Shown here: positions 1 to 5,381 of the stretch, one piece after another
Layout of the letters: each line of letters opens with the position of its first letter
How positions within the stretch are numbered: position 1 is the stretch's first letter
From: Clostridia bacterium
GTDB lineage: Bacteria > Aerophobota > Aerophobia > Aerophobales > AE-B3A
DNA length: 5,381 nt
Assembly: GCA_030610745.1 (NCBI GenBank)
Contig: JAUWRC010000107.1
Coordinates: 1 to 5,381, forward strand
Direction of reading: 5' to 3'
Made by a program: the position numbers and the translations under genes
The notes under the pieces: generated by a model
Database searches by the model: none
What the model was told of the DNA's origin: nothing
Seen by the model: the letters and a program-made list of their open reading frames with translations, nothing else

Positions 1-23
1 CCGTTGCGGGTTTGTAATTCTTA

Positions 24-203
24 TTACTTAACACTCTTTTGCCAGTATTTACTTCTTACCGCCCTCAAAACATGGAGTTCGTACATCATACTATCCTTAG
101 GAAATTCCTCTTTTACTTCCTTTTCGATCTTCTTCAAAGTAATATCAGGCAAGTTCATTTCTTTAGCTACCTTCTGATAGTCAAAATACGCTATTTTTTT
201 CAT
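24..203 (-). CDS. Small protein downstream of PIN toxin, candidate antitoxin
   Basis: This gene encodes a 59-residue charged protein starting MKKIAYFDYQ and ending KYWQKSVK. I chose the ATG at 203-201 because GAGGAGG (complement of 209-215) sits 5 nt upstream; a longer reading from 242 would run back into the PIN gene and has no such site. The protein is soluble, with no signal peptide or membrane segment. Residues 20-35 are rich in Lys and Glu and probably helical, followed by an FPKDSMMYELHVLRA stretch. It starts 10 nt after the PIN gene's stop, and its ribosome site overlaps that stop codon, so translation is probably coupled. From position and size I infer that it is the antitoxin or partner of the PIN protein, in toxin-first order. 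I see no clear AbrB, RHH or Phd DNA-binding motif, so the function is inferred from context only. Confidence 0.72.
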   Translation of the reverse strand: MKKIAYFDYQKVAKEMNLPDITLKKIEKEVKEEFPKDSMMYELHVLRAVRSKYWQKSVK

Positions 204-208
204 AATAA

Positions 209-215
209 CCTCCTC
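209..215 (-). promoter_or_regulatory. Ribosome binding site deciding the small gene's start
   Basis: The minus strand reads GAGGAGG, then 5 nt, then ATG at 203-201. The site overlaps the PIN gene's TGA (216-214). It supports the 59-residue start over a longer reading from 242 and suggests translational coupling. Confidence 0.8.
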
Positions 216-669
216 ATAGTTCTTGGGGAGAGACGATCTCAATCTCTCTCAATCTCTCTAATATATTAACCAAGTTTACCAACTTCCTTGTCTTTACCTT
301 AACCAGATGTTCAAAGTTCCAAGAAACCAGATAAGATATCTCATAAAAAGAAGTTACAGCTACGTGAAGGGCATCATCTACATATCTTTCAGGGAATATC
401 CCTTTTTCTATATAAACCCTTGCCAAATCTCTGATTTCTTCGTTAGTCTTTAGTATCTTAAAACCTTTGATGAGTTTCCTAAGTTTTCTTTTCCAGGTCT
501 CATCTTTGGCATCTTCTAATTCTTCTACTGTGATCTCTGATATAAAGACTTGATAATTAGGTAAAACCTCTTTCCAAAATTTGACTGTCGCATCCTGTCG
601 CTCCTTAGCTCGTTCATCGTAATAGGCACTAGGAACTGAGGTATCAAGGTATAAGGTTTCTTTTTTCAT
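214..669 (-). CDS. PIN-domain ribonuclease, VapC-like toxin
   Basis: This gene encodes a 151-residue single-domain protein of the PIN family, the Mg2+-dependent RNases that act as toxins in VapBC-type toxin-antitoxin systems. The expected acidic positions are visible: D9 in LYLDTSV, E49/E50 in TVEEL, and D98/D99 in RYVDDALHVA. The fourth position, usually Asp, is Asn (N118 in VSWNFEHLV), a common change in VapC relatives. Length is normal for the family. The ATG at 669-667 has AAAGGAG about 13 nt upstream, a slightly long spacing. The 59-codon gene follows after 10 nt and is probably co-transcribed. There is no antitoxin-like gene upstream, where one is normally expected in vapBC; instead there are two palindrome-like elements and a recombinase remnant. 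The RNA target cannot be inferred. A non-toxin PIN nuclease role is possible but less likely given the small partner gene. Confidence 0.9.
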   Translation of the reverse strand: MKKETLYLDTSVPSAYYDERAKERQDATVKFWKEVLPNYQVFISEITVEELEDAKDETWKRKLRKLIKGFKILKTNEEIRDLARVYIEKGIFPERYVDDALHVAVTSFYEISYLVSWNFEHLVKVKTRKLVNLVNILERLREIEIVSPQEL

Positions 670-738
670 TTGAGTTTATTCTCTCCTTTCTTGCTTCTGC
701 TGGTTATCCCAAACCCGGAATGGCGTATATCTTGTTTG

Positions 739-754
739 TATCTGCATTATTGCG
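739..754 (-). repeat. Palindrome-like element, copy A
   Basis: Read on the minus strand, these 16 bases are CGCAATAATGCAGATA. They match 782-797 on the plus strand (CGCAATATTGCAGATA) with one mismatch, so the two copies are inverted relative to each other. The element lies 70-85 bp upstream of the PIN start codon. It may be an operator or a recombinase core site; the sequence alone does not decide. Confidence 0.6.
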
Positions 755-774
755 GATATCATTCCCATTTGGTA

Positions 775-800
775 GTATATGCGCAATATTGCAGATATAC
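775..800. repeat. 26-bp near-palindrome, copy B
   Basis: The arms pair at 11 of 13 positions around a centre between 787 and 788. The inner 10 bp (783-792, GCAATATTGC) form a perfect palindrome, and the outer arms are GTATAT and ATATAC. A further half-site, AGATATAC, occurs on the minus strand at 732-725. Dyad symmetry of this size suits a dimeric DNA-binding protein, possibly a regulator of the PIN pair. A recombination-site origin linked to the neighbouring recombinase remnant is an alternative. Confidence 0.6.
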
Positions 801-818
801 ATCTTCTGGATGAAACAT

Positions 819-1104
819 TCATGCTAAAGTTAAATTATCCAAAGGGCTCCTTATAGTTCTTAAATATTTATTACTTACATGAGTATAAATTTCAGTAGTC
901 TTACTGCTCTTATGACCTAAAAGTTCTTGAATATACCTTAAATCTATACCGCTTTCTAACAAGTGAGTAGCAAAACCATAGGGAAAACTCCAATATTTTT
1001 TATCGGAGTGCCAGTAATAGCCAGGGATAGTCTTGATTTTTTTGATATAGGTAGGATTACTACCTATAGTGACTACGTCACTATCAAGGGAGAGTTAATT
1101 TCAT
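819..1104 (-). pseudogene. Tyrosine recombinase remnant, frameshifted and internally deleted
   Basis: This is the wreck of a Xer/phage-integrase-type tyrosine recombinase. From the ATG at 1104-1102 the frame gives MKLTLP and then a stop. Shifting by one base continues through DVVTIGSNPTYIKKIKTIPG and YYWHSDKKYWSFPY, which resembles the N-terminal segment of some Xer-like integrases. It then passes directly into GFATHLLESGIDLRYIQELL and GHKSSKTTEIYTHV, the classic end of the catalytic domain, stopping at 821-819. The active-site His of LGH (codon 914-912) and the nucleophilic Tyr of IYTHV (887-885) remain. The core-binding region, first catalytic Arg, Lys and the HxxR motif are missing; the FATH segment that normally follows HSLRHS is joined to FPY instead. 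The shifted frame has no start codon of its own. It is almost certainly inactive. Confidence 0.88.
1066..1084. repeat. Perfect 8-bp inverted repeat with 3-nt spacer
   Basis: ATAGTGAC and GTCACTAT flank TAC. The element falls just after the apparent frameshift point near the start of the recombinase remnant. It may be a by-product of the mutation there or a small hairpin or operator; no function can be assigned. Confidence 0.5.
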
Positions 1105-1287
1105 CCTTTTATCTTCTCTTTCCAGCTTTATTTGAGATATAGAACTCATAGTAAAATTATTATATACCAAATCTTAATTAAAACAAGAGTAATTGCACAA
1201 GAGGGCAGGTTAGCTTGCTTTTTGTCAGGACTGTGGTAAATTAACTTTAAGCTAGATTTGGACGAGATACGAAAAGAGGGGGTTTCT
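1105..1287. other. Intergenic region upstream of thrC
   Basis: This AT-rich 183-bp stretch separates the recombinase remnant from thrC, with no supportable gene. It must carry the promoter of the thrC operon. The best I can offer is a weak candidate with -35 TTGCTT (1215-1220), 16-bp spacer and -10 TAAATT (1237-1242). TAGCTT (1211-1216) and AAGCTA (1249-1254) could pair across a 32-nt loop. I see no T-box consensus and no convincing attenuator or leader peptide. Confidence 0.45.
1276..1282 (+). promoter_or_regulatory. Ribosome binding site deciding the thrC start
   Basis: GAGGGGG lies 5 nt before the ATG at 1288. This favours that ATG over an in-frame TTG at 1258 that would add 10 residues ahead of the zinc-ribbon cysteines. 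Confidence 0.8.
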
Positions 1288-2550
1288 ATGATACTAAGGT
1301 GTATTGAATGTGGAAAGGAATATCCCATAGATGAGGCTAGATATAGGTGTGAGTGTGGGAATTTATTGGAGGTAGTTCATCCTTTAGAGACGTTAAAGAA
1401 AAAACTTTCCCGGAAGTTATTTGATGAAAGATTAGCCAGGAGAGATTTTCCTTATAATTCCGGTGTTTGGCGATATAAAGAGCTCATATTAGATATTGAT
1501 GAGAAATTTATTATTTCCCGGCCGGAAGGGAATACTAATTTTTACACCTCTGGGAAAGTAGCAGAGTATGTCGGCCTTAAAGACATTTTATTAAAACACG
1601 AGGGGGAGAATCCTACCGCATCTTTTAAGGACAGGGGGATGACCTGCGGTATATCAGCGGCAAAGATGCTCGGTTTCAAAAGGGTAGCCTGTGCCTCTAC
1701 GGGAAATACCTCCGCTTCAATGGCTTCTTACGCTGCTATGGCTGGGATGGAGAGTATTGTTTTCATTCCTGAGGGAAAGATTGCTTTTGGAAAGCTGGCT
1801 CAGGCTCTTGCTTATGGAGCAAAAACCTTGCAGATAAAAGGTGACTTTGATGATGCCATGCAGCTTGTGCAGGAAGTCTGCCAGGAACTGGGAATCTATT
1901 TATTAAACTCTGTCAATCCTTTTAGAATAGAGGGCCAGAAAGCCATTGGTTTTGAGGTTTTGCAGCAGCTAGGCTGGCAGGTTCCTCATTGGATTGCCCT
2001 GCCTGGTGGCAATTTAGGAAATAATACTGCTTTAAGCAAGGGTTTTAAAGAGTTATATGAACTCGGAATAATTGAGAAGGTTCCCAGAATAGCTGTGGTG
2101 CAGGCTCATGGGGCAAATCCTCTTTATAGAATGTGGAAGAATAAAACTTCTTTTACCTCAGTTAAAGCACAGACAATTGCTACGGCAATAAAGATAGGCA
2201 ACCCAATTAGCTGGAAAAAATCAATTCGTGGTATAGAGTGGACCAGGGGTGTGGTGGAAGAGGTAACTGACCAGGAGATAATGGATGCCAAGGCCATAGT
2301 TGATGCTTCAGGAATTGGAGCAGAACCAGCCTCCTGTGCTAGTATTGCTGGAGTGAGAAAATTGGTTAGGGCTGGTATTATCAACAAAGATGAGAAGGTG
2401 GTGGCTATCTTAACAGGGAACCTCTTAAAGGACCCCGATGCTACAGTTAACTATCATTTAGGTAAATTAAAAGGGATCAAATCAAATTATGCTAATAAGC
2501 CAATCCAGATTGAGCCCAATCTGGAGGCTGTCAAGAAGTGCCTCAAATGA
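1288..2550 (+). CDS. thrC: Threonine synthase
   Basis: This 420-residue PLP enzyme converts O-phospho-L-homoserine to L-threonine and phosphate in the cytoplasm, the last step of threonine synthesis. The N-terminus is a small zinc ribbon with C5, C8, C21 and C23 (CxxC and CxC), typical of one ThrC subgroup. The PLP-binding lysine is K114 in NPTASFKDRGM, the substrate/cofactor loop is STGNTSASMASYAA (about 137-150), and the phosphate-binding glycine loop is PGGNLGNN (239-246). Length and motifs are complete. Distinction from other fold-type II enzymes (threonine dehydratase, cysteate synthase) rests on the combination of zinc ribbon, SFKDRG and NSVNPFRIEGQK (207-218), which is characteristic of threonine synthase. 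The gene is first in the operon; its TGA overlaps the next gene's ATG as ATGA. The neighbouring ApgM-like gene may supply its substrate. Confidence 0.95.
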   Translation: MILRCIECGKEYPIDEARYRCECGNLLEVVHPLETLKKKLSRKLFDERLARRDFPYNSGVWRYKELILDIDEKFIISRPEGNTNFYTSGKVAEYVGLKDILLKHEGENPTASFKDRGMTCGISAAKMLGFKRVACASTGNTSASMASYAAMAGMESIVFIPEGKIAFGKLAQALAYGAKTLQIKGDFDDAMQLVQEVCQELGIYLLNSVNPFRIEGQKAIGFEVLQQLGWQVPHWIALPGGNLGNNTALSKGFKELYELGIIEKVPRIAVVQAHGANPLYRMWKNKTSFTSVKAQTIATAIKIGNPISWKKSIRGIEWTRGVVEEVTDQEIMDAKAIVDASGIGAEPASCASIAGVRKLVRAGIINKDEKVVAILTGNLLKDPDATVNYHLGKLKGIKSNYANKPIQIEPNLEAVKKCLK

Positions 2551-3749
2551 AATACTTACTTTTTATCGGAGATGGGATGGCTGATTATCCTATAGGAAAG
2601 TTAGGCGATAAAACACCCTTACAGGCAGCAGATACTCCCAATATGGATAAATTGGCTAAGAAAGGAAGATGCGGCAGGTTCATTACCATTCCTTCTGGAA
2701 TGCCTACTGGCTCGGCAGTAGCTAATCTATCTATTCTGGGATATAACTCAAGAGTCTGTTTTCAGGGAAGGGGGGTCCTGGAGGCGGCAAGTATGGGTGT
2801 TGAATTAGGCCCTGAAGATATAGCTTTTAGATGTAACACTATCTCTGCAGAGGATAACAAGATAAAGAGTCATTCAGGCGGCCATATTACCACTGAAGAG
2901 GCGAAAGAGTTAATTGAAACAATCAATCATAAATTAGGTACTAAGTATATTAAGTTCTATCCCGGTGTAAGCTATAGGCATCTTTTGGTTTTAAAGGGAG
3001 GAAAGTTCTCTGCTGATGTTGAGTGCACTCCACCCCATGATGCTCTAGATAAACCCATAACTCAAGTAATGGTTAAGCCAAAAGATAAAGAGGCAGAGAA
3101 AACGGCGAATCTTTTAAATAAAATGATACTTACCTCTCAAAGCATTCTAGAATCTCATCCAGTTAATCTCAAAAGAGCGAAAAAAGGTAAGGACAAGGCT
3201 AATATGATCTGGCCCTGGTCAGCAGGCAGAAAGCCGCTGATGGAAACATTTCAAGAAAGATTCGGGATAAAAGGAGCAGTAATAGCCGCCGTTGATCTCA
3301 TTAAAGGAGTGAGTATTTATGCCGGCTTTGATGTAATAGATGTAGAAGGTGCAACAGGACTCTACAATACTAACTATGAAGGAAAAGCTGATGCTTGTCT
3401 GAAAGCTTTAAAGAGTTATGACCTGGTTTGGGTTCATGTTGAGGCCAGCGATGAGGCTGCTCACGAAGGTGATCTTGATTTAAAAATTAAGACTATCGAA
3501 TATTTTGATAAAAGGCTGGTAGGGCGAGTATTAGATAGCATCAGTGAGGATGTTCATATTGCTTTGCTGCCAGATCATTTTACTCCTGTCAGTATGAGGA
3601 CACATGTTGCTGATGCGGTGCCTTTTTTGATATATGACCCGCAGAAAAAAGCTGATAAAGTTAGCCAGTTTGATGAATTTTCCTGCGCTAAAGGCAGTTT
3701 AGGGTTGTTGGAAGGAGATAGCTTTATAAAGATATTTCTGGGAAAATGA
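2547..3749 (+). CDS. ApgM-family metalloenzyme, proposed homoserine kinase
   Basis: This 400-residue protein belongs to the alkaline-phosphatase superfamily, in the archaeal-type cofactor-independent phosphoglycerate mutase (ApgM) group. The two-metal site looks complete: D9 (FIGDGMADYP), S56 (MPTGSAVANLS, the expected phospho-acceptor Ser), D302 and H306 (SDEAAHEGD), D343 and H344 (LPDHFTP), and H353 (RTHVADAVPF). A WPWSAGRKP segment (222-230) is also family-typical. Bacterial members beside threonine genes have been proposed to be homoserine kinases (TIGRFAM TIGR02535), making O-phosphohomoserine for ThrC; the location directly after thrC fits. A glycolytic phosphoglycerate mutase role remains possible. 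I chose the ATG at 2547, which forms ATGA with the thrC stop and begins with the usual MKYLLFIGDG; a GTG at 2538 would add three residues. A57 stands where I recall Asp being usual. Confidence 0.9.
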   Translation: MKYLLFIGDGMADYPIGKLGDKTPLQAADTPNMDKLAKKGRCGRFITIPSGMPTGSAVANLSILGYNSRVCFQGRGVLEAASMGVELGPEDIAFRCNTISAEDNKIKSHSGGHITTEEAKELIETINHKLGTKYIKFYPGVSYRHLLVLKGGKFSADVECTPPHDALDKPITQVMVKPKDKEAEKTANLLNKMILTSQSILESHPVNLKRAKKGKDKANMIWPWSAGRKPLMETFQERFGIKGAVIAAVDLIKGVSIYAGFDVIDVEGATGLYNTNYEGKADACLKALKSYDLVWVHVEASDEAAHEGDLDLKIKTIEYFDKRLVGRVLDSISEDVHIALLPDHFTPVSMRTHVADAVPFLIYDPQKKADKVSQFDEFSCAKGSLGLLEGDSFIKIFLGK

Positions 3750-4996
3750 AGATATCCATCAATAAAAAGGAATACGAGGTTATCCAGGAGCCCGAGTCAC
3801 ACATTCTTGTTTCCACAAGAAAAGAGCTGCATGGCTGGTGGCCAAGCAAAAGAGAGTGCACTTCAGAAAGAATGCTCATCAATCCTTATAATGGATGTGG
3901 GATAGGCTGTTTTTTTTGCTATACTCGGGCTTTTCCTGGATATTTTCGTACCTTCCATGAAAAGGGCATAATCACTGTAGCTAAAGATTTTGATAGGGTA
4001 GTAGCTGAGCAGCTTGATTCTATAAATATTGCTACTTGCGGTTATCTTAGTCCAGTCACTGACCCCTTTCAACCCTTGAATGAGAAATACCATCTTTCAG
4101 AAAAGATAATCAAGGTTTTTGTGGAAAGGAACATTCCTATTGAGTTTATCACCAAAGCCTCCATTCCCCAGGAAGCTATTGAGCTGATAAAGATGCAGTC
4201 GCATTCCTTTGGGCAGGTTTCTATACTTACTATTGACGAAGGCTTAAGGAAAATTCTAGTTCCCCAGGGTGCTTCTACCCCGGCTTTATTTCGCAATTTA
4301 GAAAGATTAGCTAAAGAGGGGATTTTCGCTGTTTGCCGTATCGACCCTATTTTTCCCTATATTACTGATAAGAAAAAGGACCTGGCAGAATTGGTGGAAA
4401 GGGCTAAATCCTCGGGAGCGGGCCATATCGTGGCCAGTATCCTTGATATTCCCCTTCGAATCAAGGAAGAGGTTTTAGAGACTCTAAAATCTTACTTCGG
4501 GCCAGGGAAAAAGTGGGATTACCAGAAGCTTTATACCGAGAAAATTGATGGATACCTTCATGCCAAAATAGATTATCGGAAAAAGATTTTCGATAACCTG
4601 CGCAATATCTGTGAGAGAAAAAATTTAACCTTTGCTCTGTGTATGGAATATGAAATTAAAGAAGGAAAAGCGAGAGGCCTAAATCAAGAATTTATGAGTT
4701 CTCGTAACTGCGAGGGAATTGATATACCTATCTATAGAAGAGAAAAAGAGAAGTTTTATCCTGCCAGCGGGTGTGCTGGTGACTGCCTGCACTGTACCAA
4801 CCCTAAATGCGGTATTAAGGATTTGGCTATGGGAAAAGATGGGTCAAAGAAAGACTGGAAGCTTGCCGATTATCGAAGGTGGTCAAAAGAATACCTCGAC
4901 ACTATTTCTCCTTGCTCCGCAGGAACCCTCTTCCCGTCTTCGACGGCAAGCATGTCCCGAAAGTCGCTACGGAGAAATGTGCCTCGGTACACGTAA
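3746..4996 (+). CDS. Radical SAM protein, SplB-like (COG1533), C-terminus apparently frameshifted
   Basis: This 416-residue reading frame starts with an ATGA overlap on the preceding gene, so it is probably translationally coupled. The radical SAM cluster motif is C51-x3-C55-x2-C58 in NPYNGCGIGCFFCYTRAFPG; the NPYxGC...CFYCY pattern and the later SPVTDPFQPLNEKY (102-115) place it with spore-photoproduct-lyase-like proteins (COG1533). A second cysteine group near the end, C343-x3-C347-x2-C350-x4-C355, could hold another Fe-S cluster. True spore photoproduct lyase repairs UV-damaged DNA, but most COG1533 members have no known substrate, so I assign no specific reaction. The last 27 or so residues (from about P389) are Ser/Arg-rich and look like wrong-frame translation. 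A more natural continuation lies in the -1 frame to 5073, listed separately. An indel, a sequencing error or less likely a recoding event could explain this. Confidence 0.88.
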   Translation: MKISINKKEYEVIQEPESHILVSTRKELHGWWPSKRECTSERMLINPYNGCGIGCFFCYTRAFPGYFRTFHEKGIITVAKDFDRVVAEQLDSINIATCGYLSPVTDPFQPLNEKYHLSEKIIKVFVERNIPIEFITKASIPQEAIELIKMQSHSFGQVSILTIDEGLRKILVPQGASTPALFRNLERLAKEGIFAVCRIDPIFPYITDKKKDLAELVERAKSSGAGHIVASILDIPLRIKEEVLETLKSYFGPGKKWDYQKLYTEKIDGYLHAKIDYRKKIFDNLRNICERKNLTFALCMEYEIKEGKARGLNQEFMSSRNCEGIDIPIYRREKEKFYPASGCAGDCLHCTNPKCGIKDLAMGKDGSKKDWKLADYRRWSKEYLDTISPCSAGTLFPSSTASMSRKSLRRNVPRYT

Positions 4997-5073
4997 ATTC
5001 CTATTATTTAAAAGGAGTCCGAAGGGAAGATATAGATGCTTTCGGGGCGCTCAAGGAGAGTTTGGAGTTGTAG
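4905..5073 (+). other. Displaced C-terminal segment of the radical SAM protein
   Basis: In the -1 frame relative to the radical SAM gene, open from 4819 to the TAG at 5071-5073, the translation reads LLRRNPLPVFDGKHVPKVA, then TEKCASVHVNSYYLKGVRRE and DIDAFGALKESLEL. This looks like a genuine folded protein tail, including an extra Cys. Adding one base near 4900-4915 would join it to the upstream sequence as ...KEYLDTISPLLRRNPLP and give a protein of about 442 residues. This region has no start codon or ribosome site suited to an independent gene. It overlaps the 3' end of the convergent M23 gene by 66 bp. The identification rests on sequence character only. Confidence 0.6.
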
Positions 5074-5381
5074 CTGATATTTTTGGCTTATTTGGTTAAA
5101 CTCATCAGAATATATTGGTTCTATTGAGCTAGCCGTAGGGAATTTCTCCTTCAGAAAGTCAACATATTTGCCATTTTTAGTGATGCGAAAATCAAGATGA
5201 GGGCCAGTAGATAGCCCCGTTGAGCCTACATATCCGATTACCTGTCCCTGATTTACTTTCGTTCCTTTTTTTATCCCTTTGGCGTAGCCGGACAGGTGGC
5301 CATAGCTGCTGATAATGCCAGGTTGATGCTTTATCTCGATGAACCTTCCGAAACCTCCTTTCCAGCCTACAAAAGTTACTG
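5008..5381 (-). CDS. M23 (LytM-type) metallopeptidase, C-terminal part
   Basis: This is the 3' part of a gene cut by the window's right edge: 123 residues plus the TAA at 5010-5008, read from codon 5379-5377. It carries the second half of a peptidase M23 fold, found in zinc endopeptidases that cleave peptidoglycan cross-links and in their inactive activators. Visible landmarks are VGWKGGFGRFIEIKHQPG, SSYGHLSGYA (His 28 of the fragment), KGTKVNQGQVIGYVGSTG and STGPHLDFRI (His 61). The usual HxH zinc motif reads HLD here; the upstream HxxxD motif lies outside the window, so activity cannot be judged. The protein is expected to be exported, but its N-terminus is not seen. A roughly 45-residue tail follows the domain. 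The gene converges on the radical SAM gene with no obvious terminator between them. Confidence 0.9.
   Translation of the reverse strand, partial: VTFVGWKGGFGRFIEIKHQPGIISSYGHLSGYAKGIKKGTKVNQGQVIGYVGSTGLSTGPHLDFRITKNGKYVDFLKEKFPTASSIEPIYSDEFNQISQKYQLQLQTLLERPESIYIFPSDSF

Larger units (their letters stand above)
670..818. other. Intergenic region upstream of the PIN gene
   Basis: This 149-bp stretch lies between the PIN gene start and the end of the recombinase remnant, with no ORF I can support. It should hold the promoter of the PIN gene pair, but I cannot point to a convincing -35/-10 set. Its notable content is two related palindrome-like elements, listed separately. Confidence 0.6.

Noticed and set aside
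1..23. Terminator downstream of the small gene
   Set aside because: No stem-loop with a following T-run is visible in the few bases available.
39..269. Plus-strand open frame of 76 codons
   Set aside because: It lies opposite the small gene and the PIN gene, both of which have good family or ribosome-site support; its Phe/Leu-rich translation looks like an antisense shadow.
1190..1260. T-box or attenuator ahead of thrC
   Set aside because: There is no T-box consensus, no leader peptide rich in Thr or Ile codons and no terminator hairpin; only a weak 6-bp pairing was found.
1146..1328. Minus-strand open frame of 60 codons across the thrC start
   Set aside because: It is antisense to the well-supported thrC start and ribosome site, and its translation has no recognisable features.
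4880..4892. Programmed -1 frameshift at the TCAAAAGAA run
   Set aside because: The run does not form a canonical slippery heptamer in the radical SAM frame, and slipping there would give a less natural junction than an indel near 4900-4915.
4934..4946. CCGTC-TTC-GACGG hairpin as a terminator
   Set aside because: The stem is only 5 bp, no U-run follows, and it lies inside probable coding sequence.
4719..5099. Plus-strand open frame of 126 codons within and beyond the radical SAM gene
   Set aside because: Its first half is out of frame with the clear cysteine-cluster coding (C343-C355), and its tail (SRLRRQACPESRYGEM) lacks protein-like character compared with the -1 frame.

Overview
The window looks like chromosomal DNA from an uncultured or poorly characterised bacterium. 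By eye it is moderately AT-rich (about 40% GC). Start sites carry strong Shine-Dalgarno sequences (GAGGAGG, GAGGGGG), and genes are tightly packed with ATGA stop/start overlaps. A bacterial-type M23 peptidase and a Xer-like recombinase remnant argue against an archaeon, although the phosphoglycerate-mutase-like gene is of the archaeal ApgM type. I cannot name a phylum from the sequence alone.

Left part (1-1104) is an accessory-looking region on the minus strand. A PIN-domain (VapC-like) ribonuclease gene (669-214) is followed after 10 nt by a 59-codon gene (203-24), which I read as its likely partner. Upstream of the PIN gene lie two related near-palindromes (739-754 and 775-800), then the wreck of a tyrosine recombinase (1104-819). 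That remnant has a frameshift near its start and an internal deletion joining its N-terminal segment directly to the C-terminal half of its catalytic domain.

Central part (1288-4996 or 5073) is a plus-strand operon: threonine synthase (thrC), an ApgM-family metalloenzyme, and a radical SAM protein of the spore-photoproduct-lyase-like group (COG1533). Each junction is an ATGA overlap. ThrC consumes O-phosphohomoserine. The adjacent ApgM-like protein belongs to the group for which a homoserine kinase role has been proposed, so the first two genes plausibly perform the last two steps of threonine synthesis. The role of the radical SAM protein is unknown.

Right part (5008-5381) is the C-terminal portion of an M23/LytM-type peptidase gene on the minus strand, cut by the window end. 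It converges on the radical SAM gene. The radical SAM reading frame appears broken near 4900-4920: its natural-looking C-terminus continues in the -1 frame to 5073 and would overlap the M23 gene tail by 66 bp.

No rRNA, tRNA, CRISPR array or intact insertion sequence was seen. I found no wholly new system. The points most worth a second look are the ThrC/ApgM pair, the displaced radical SAM C-terminus, the reverse-order toxin-antitoxin candidate with its nearby palindromes, and the collapsed recombinase.
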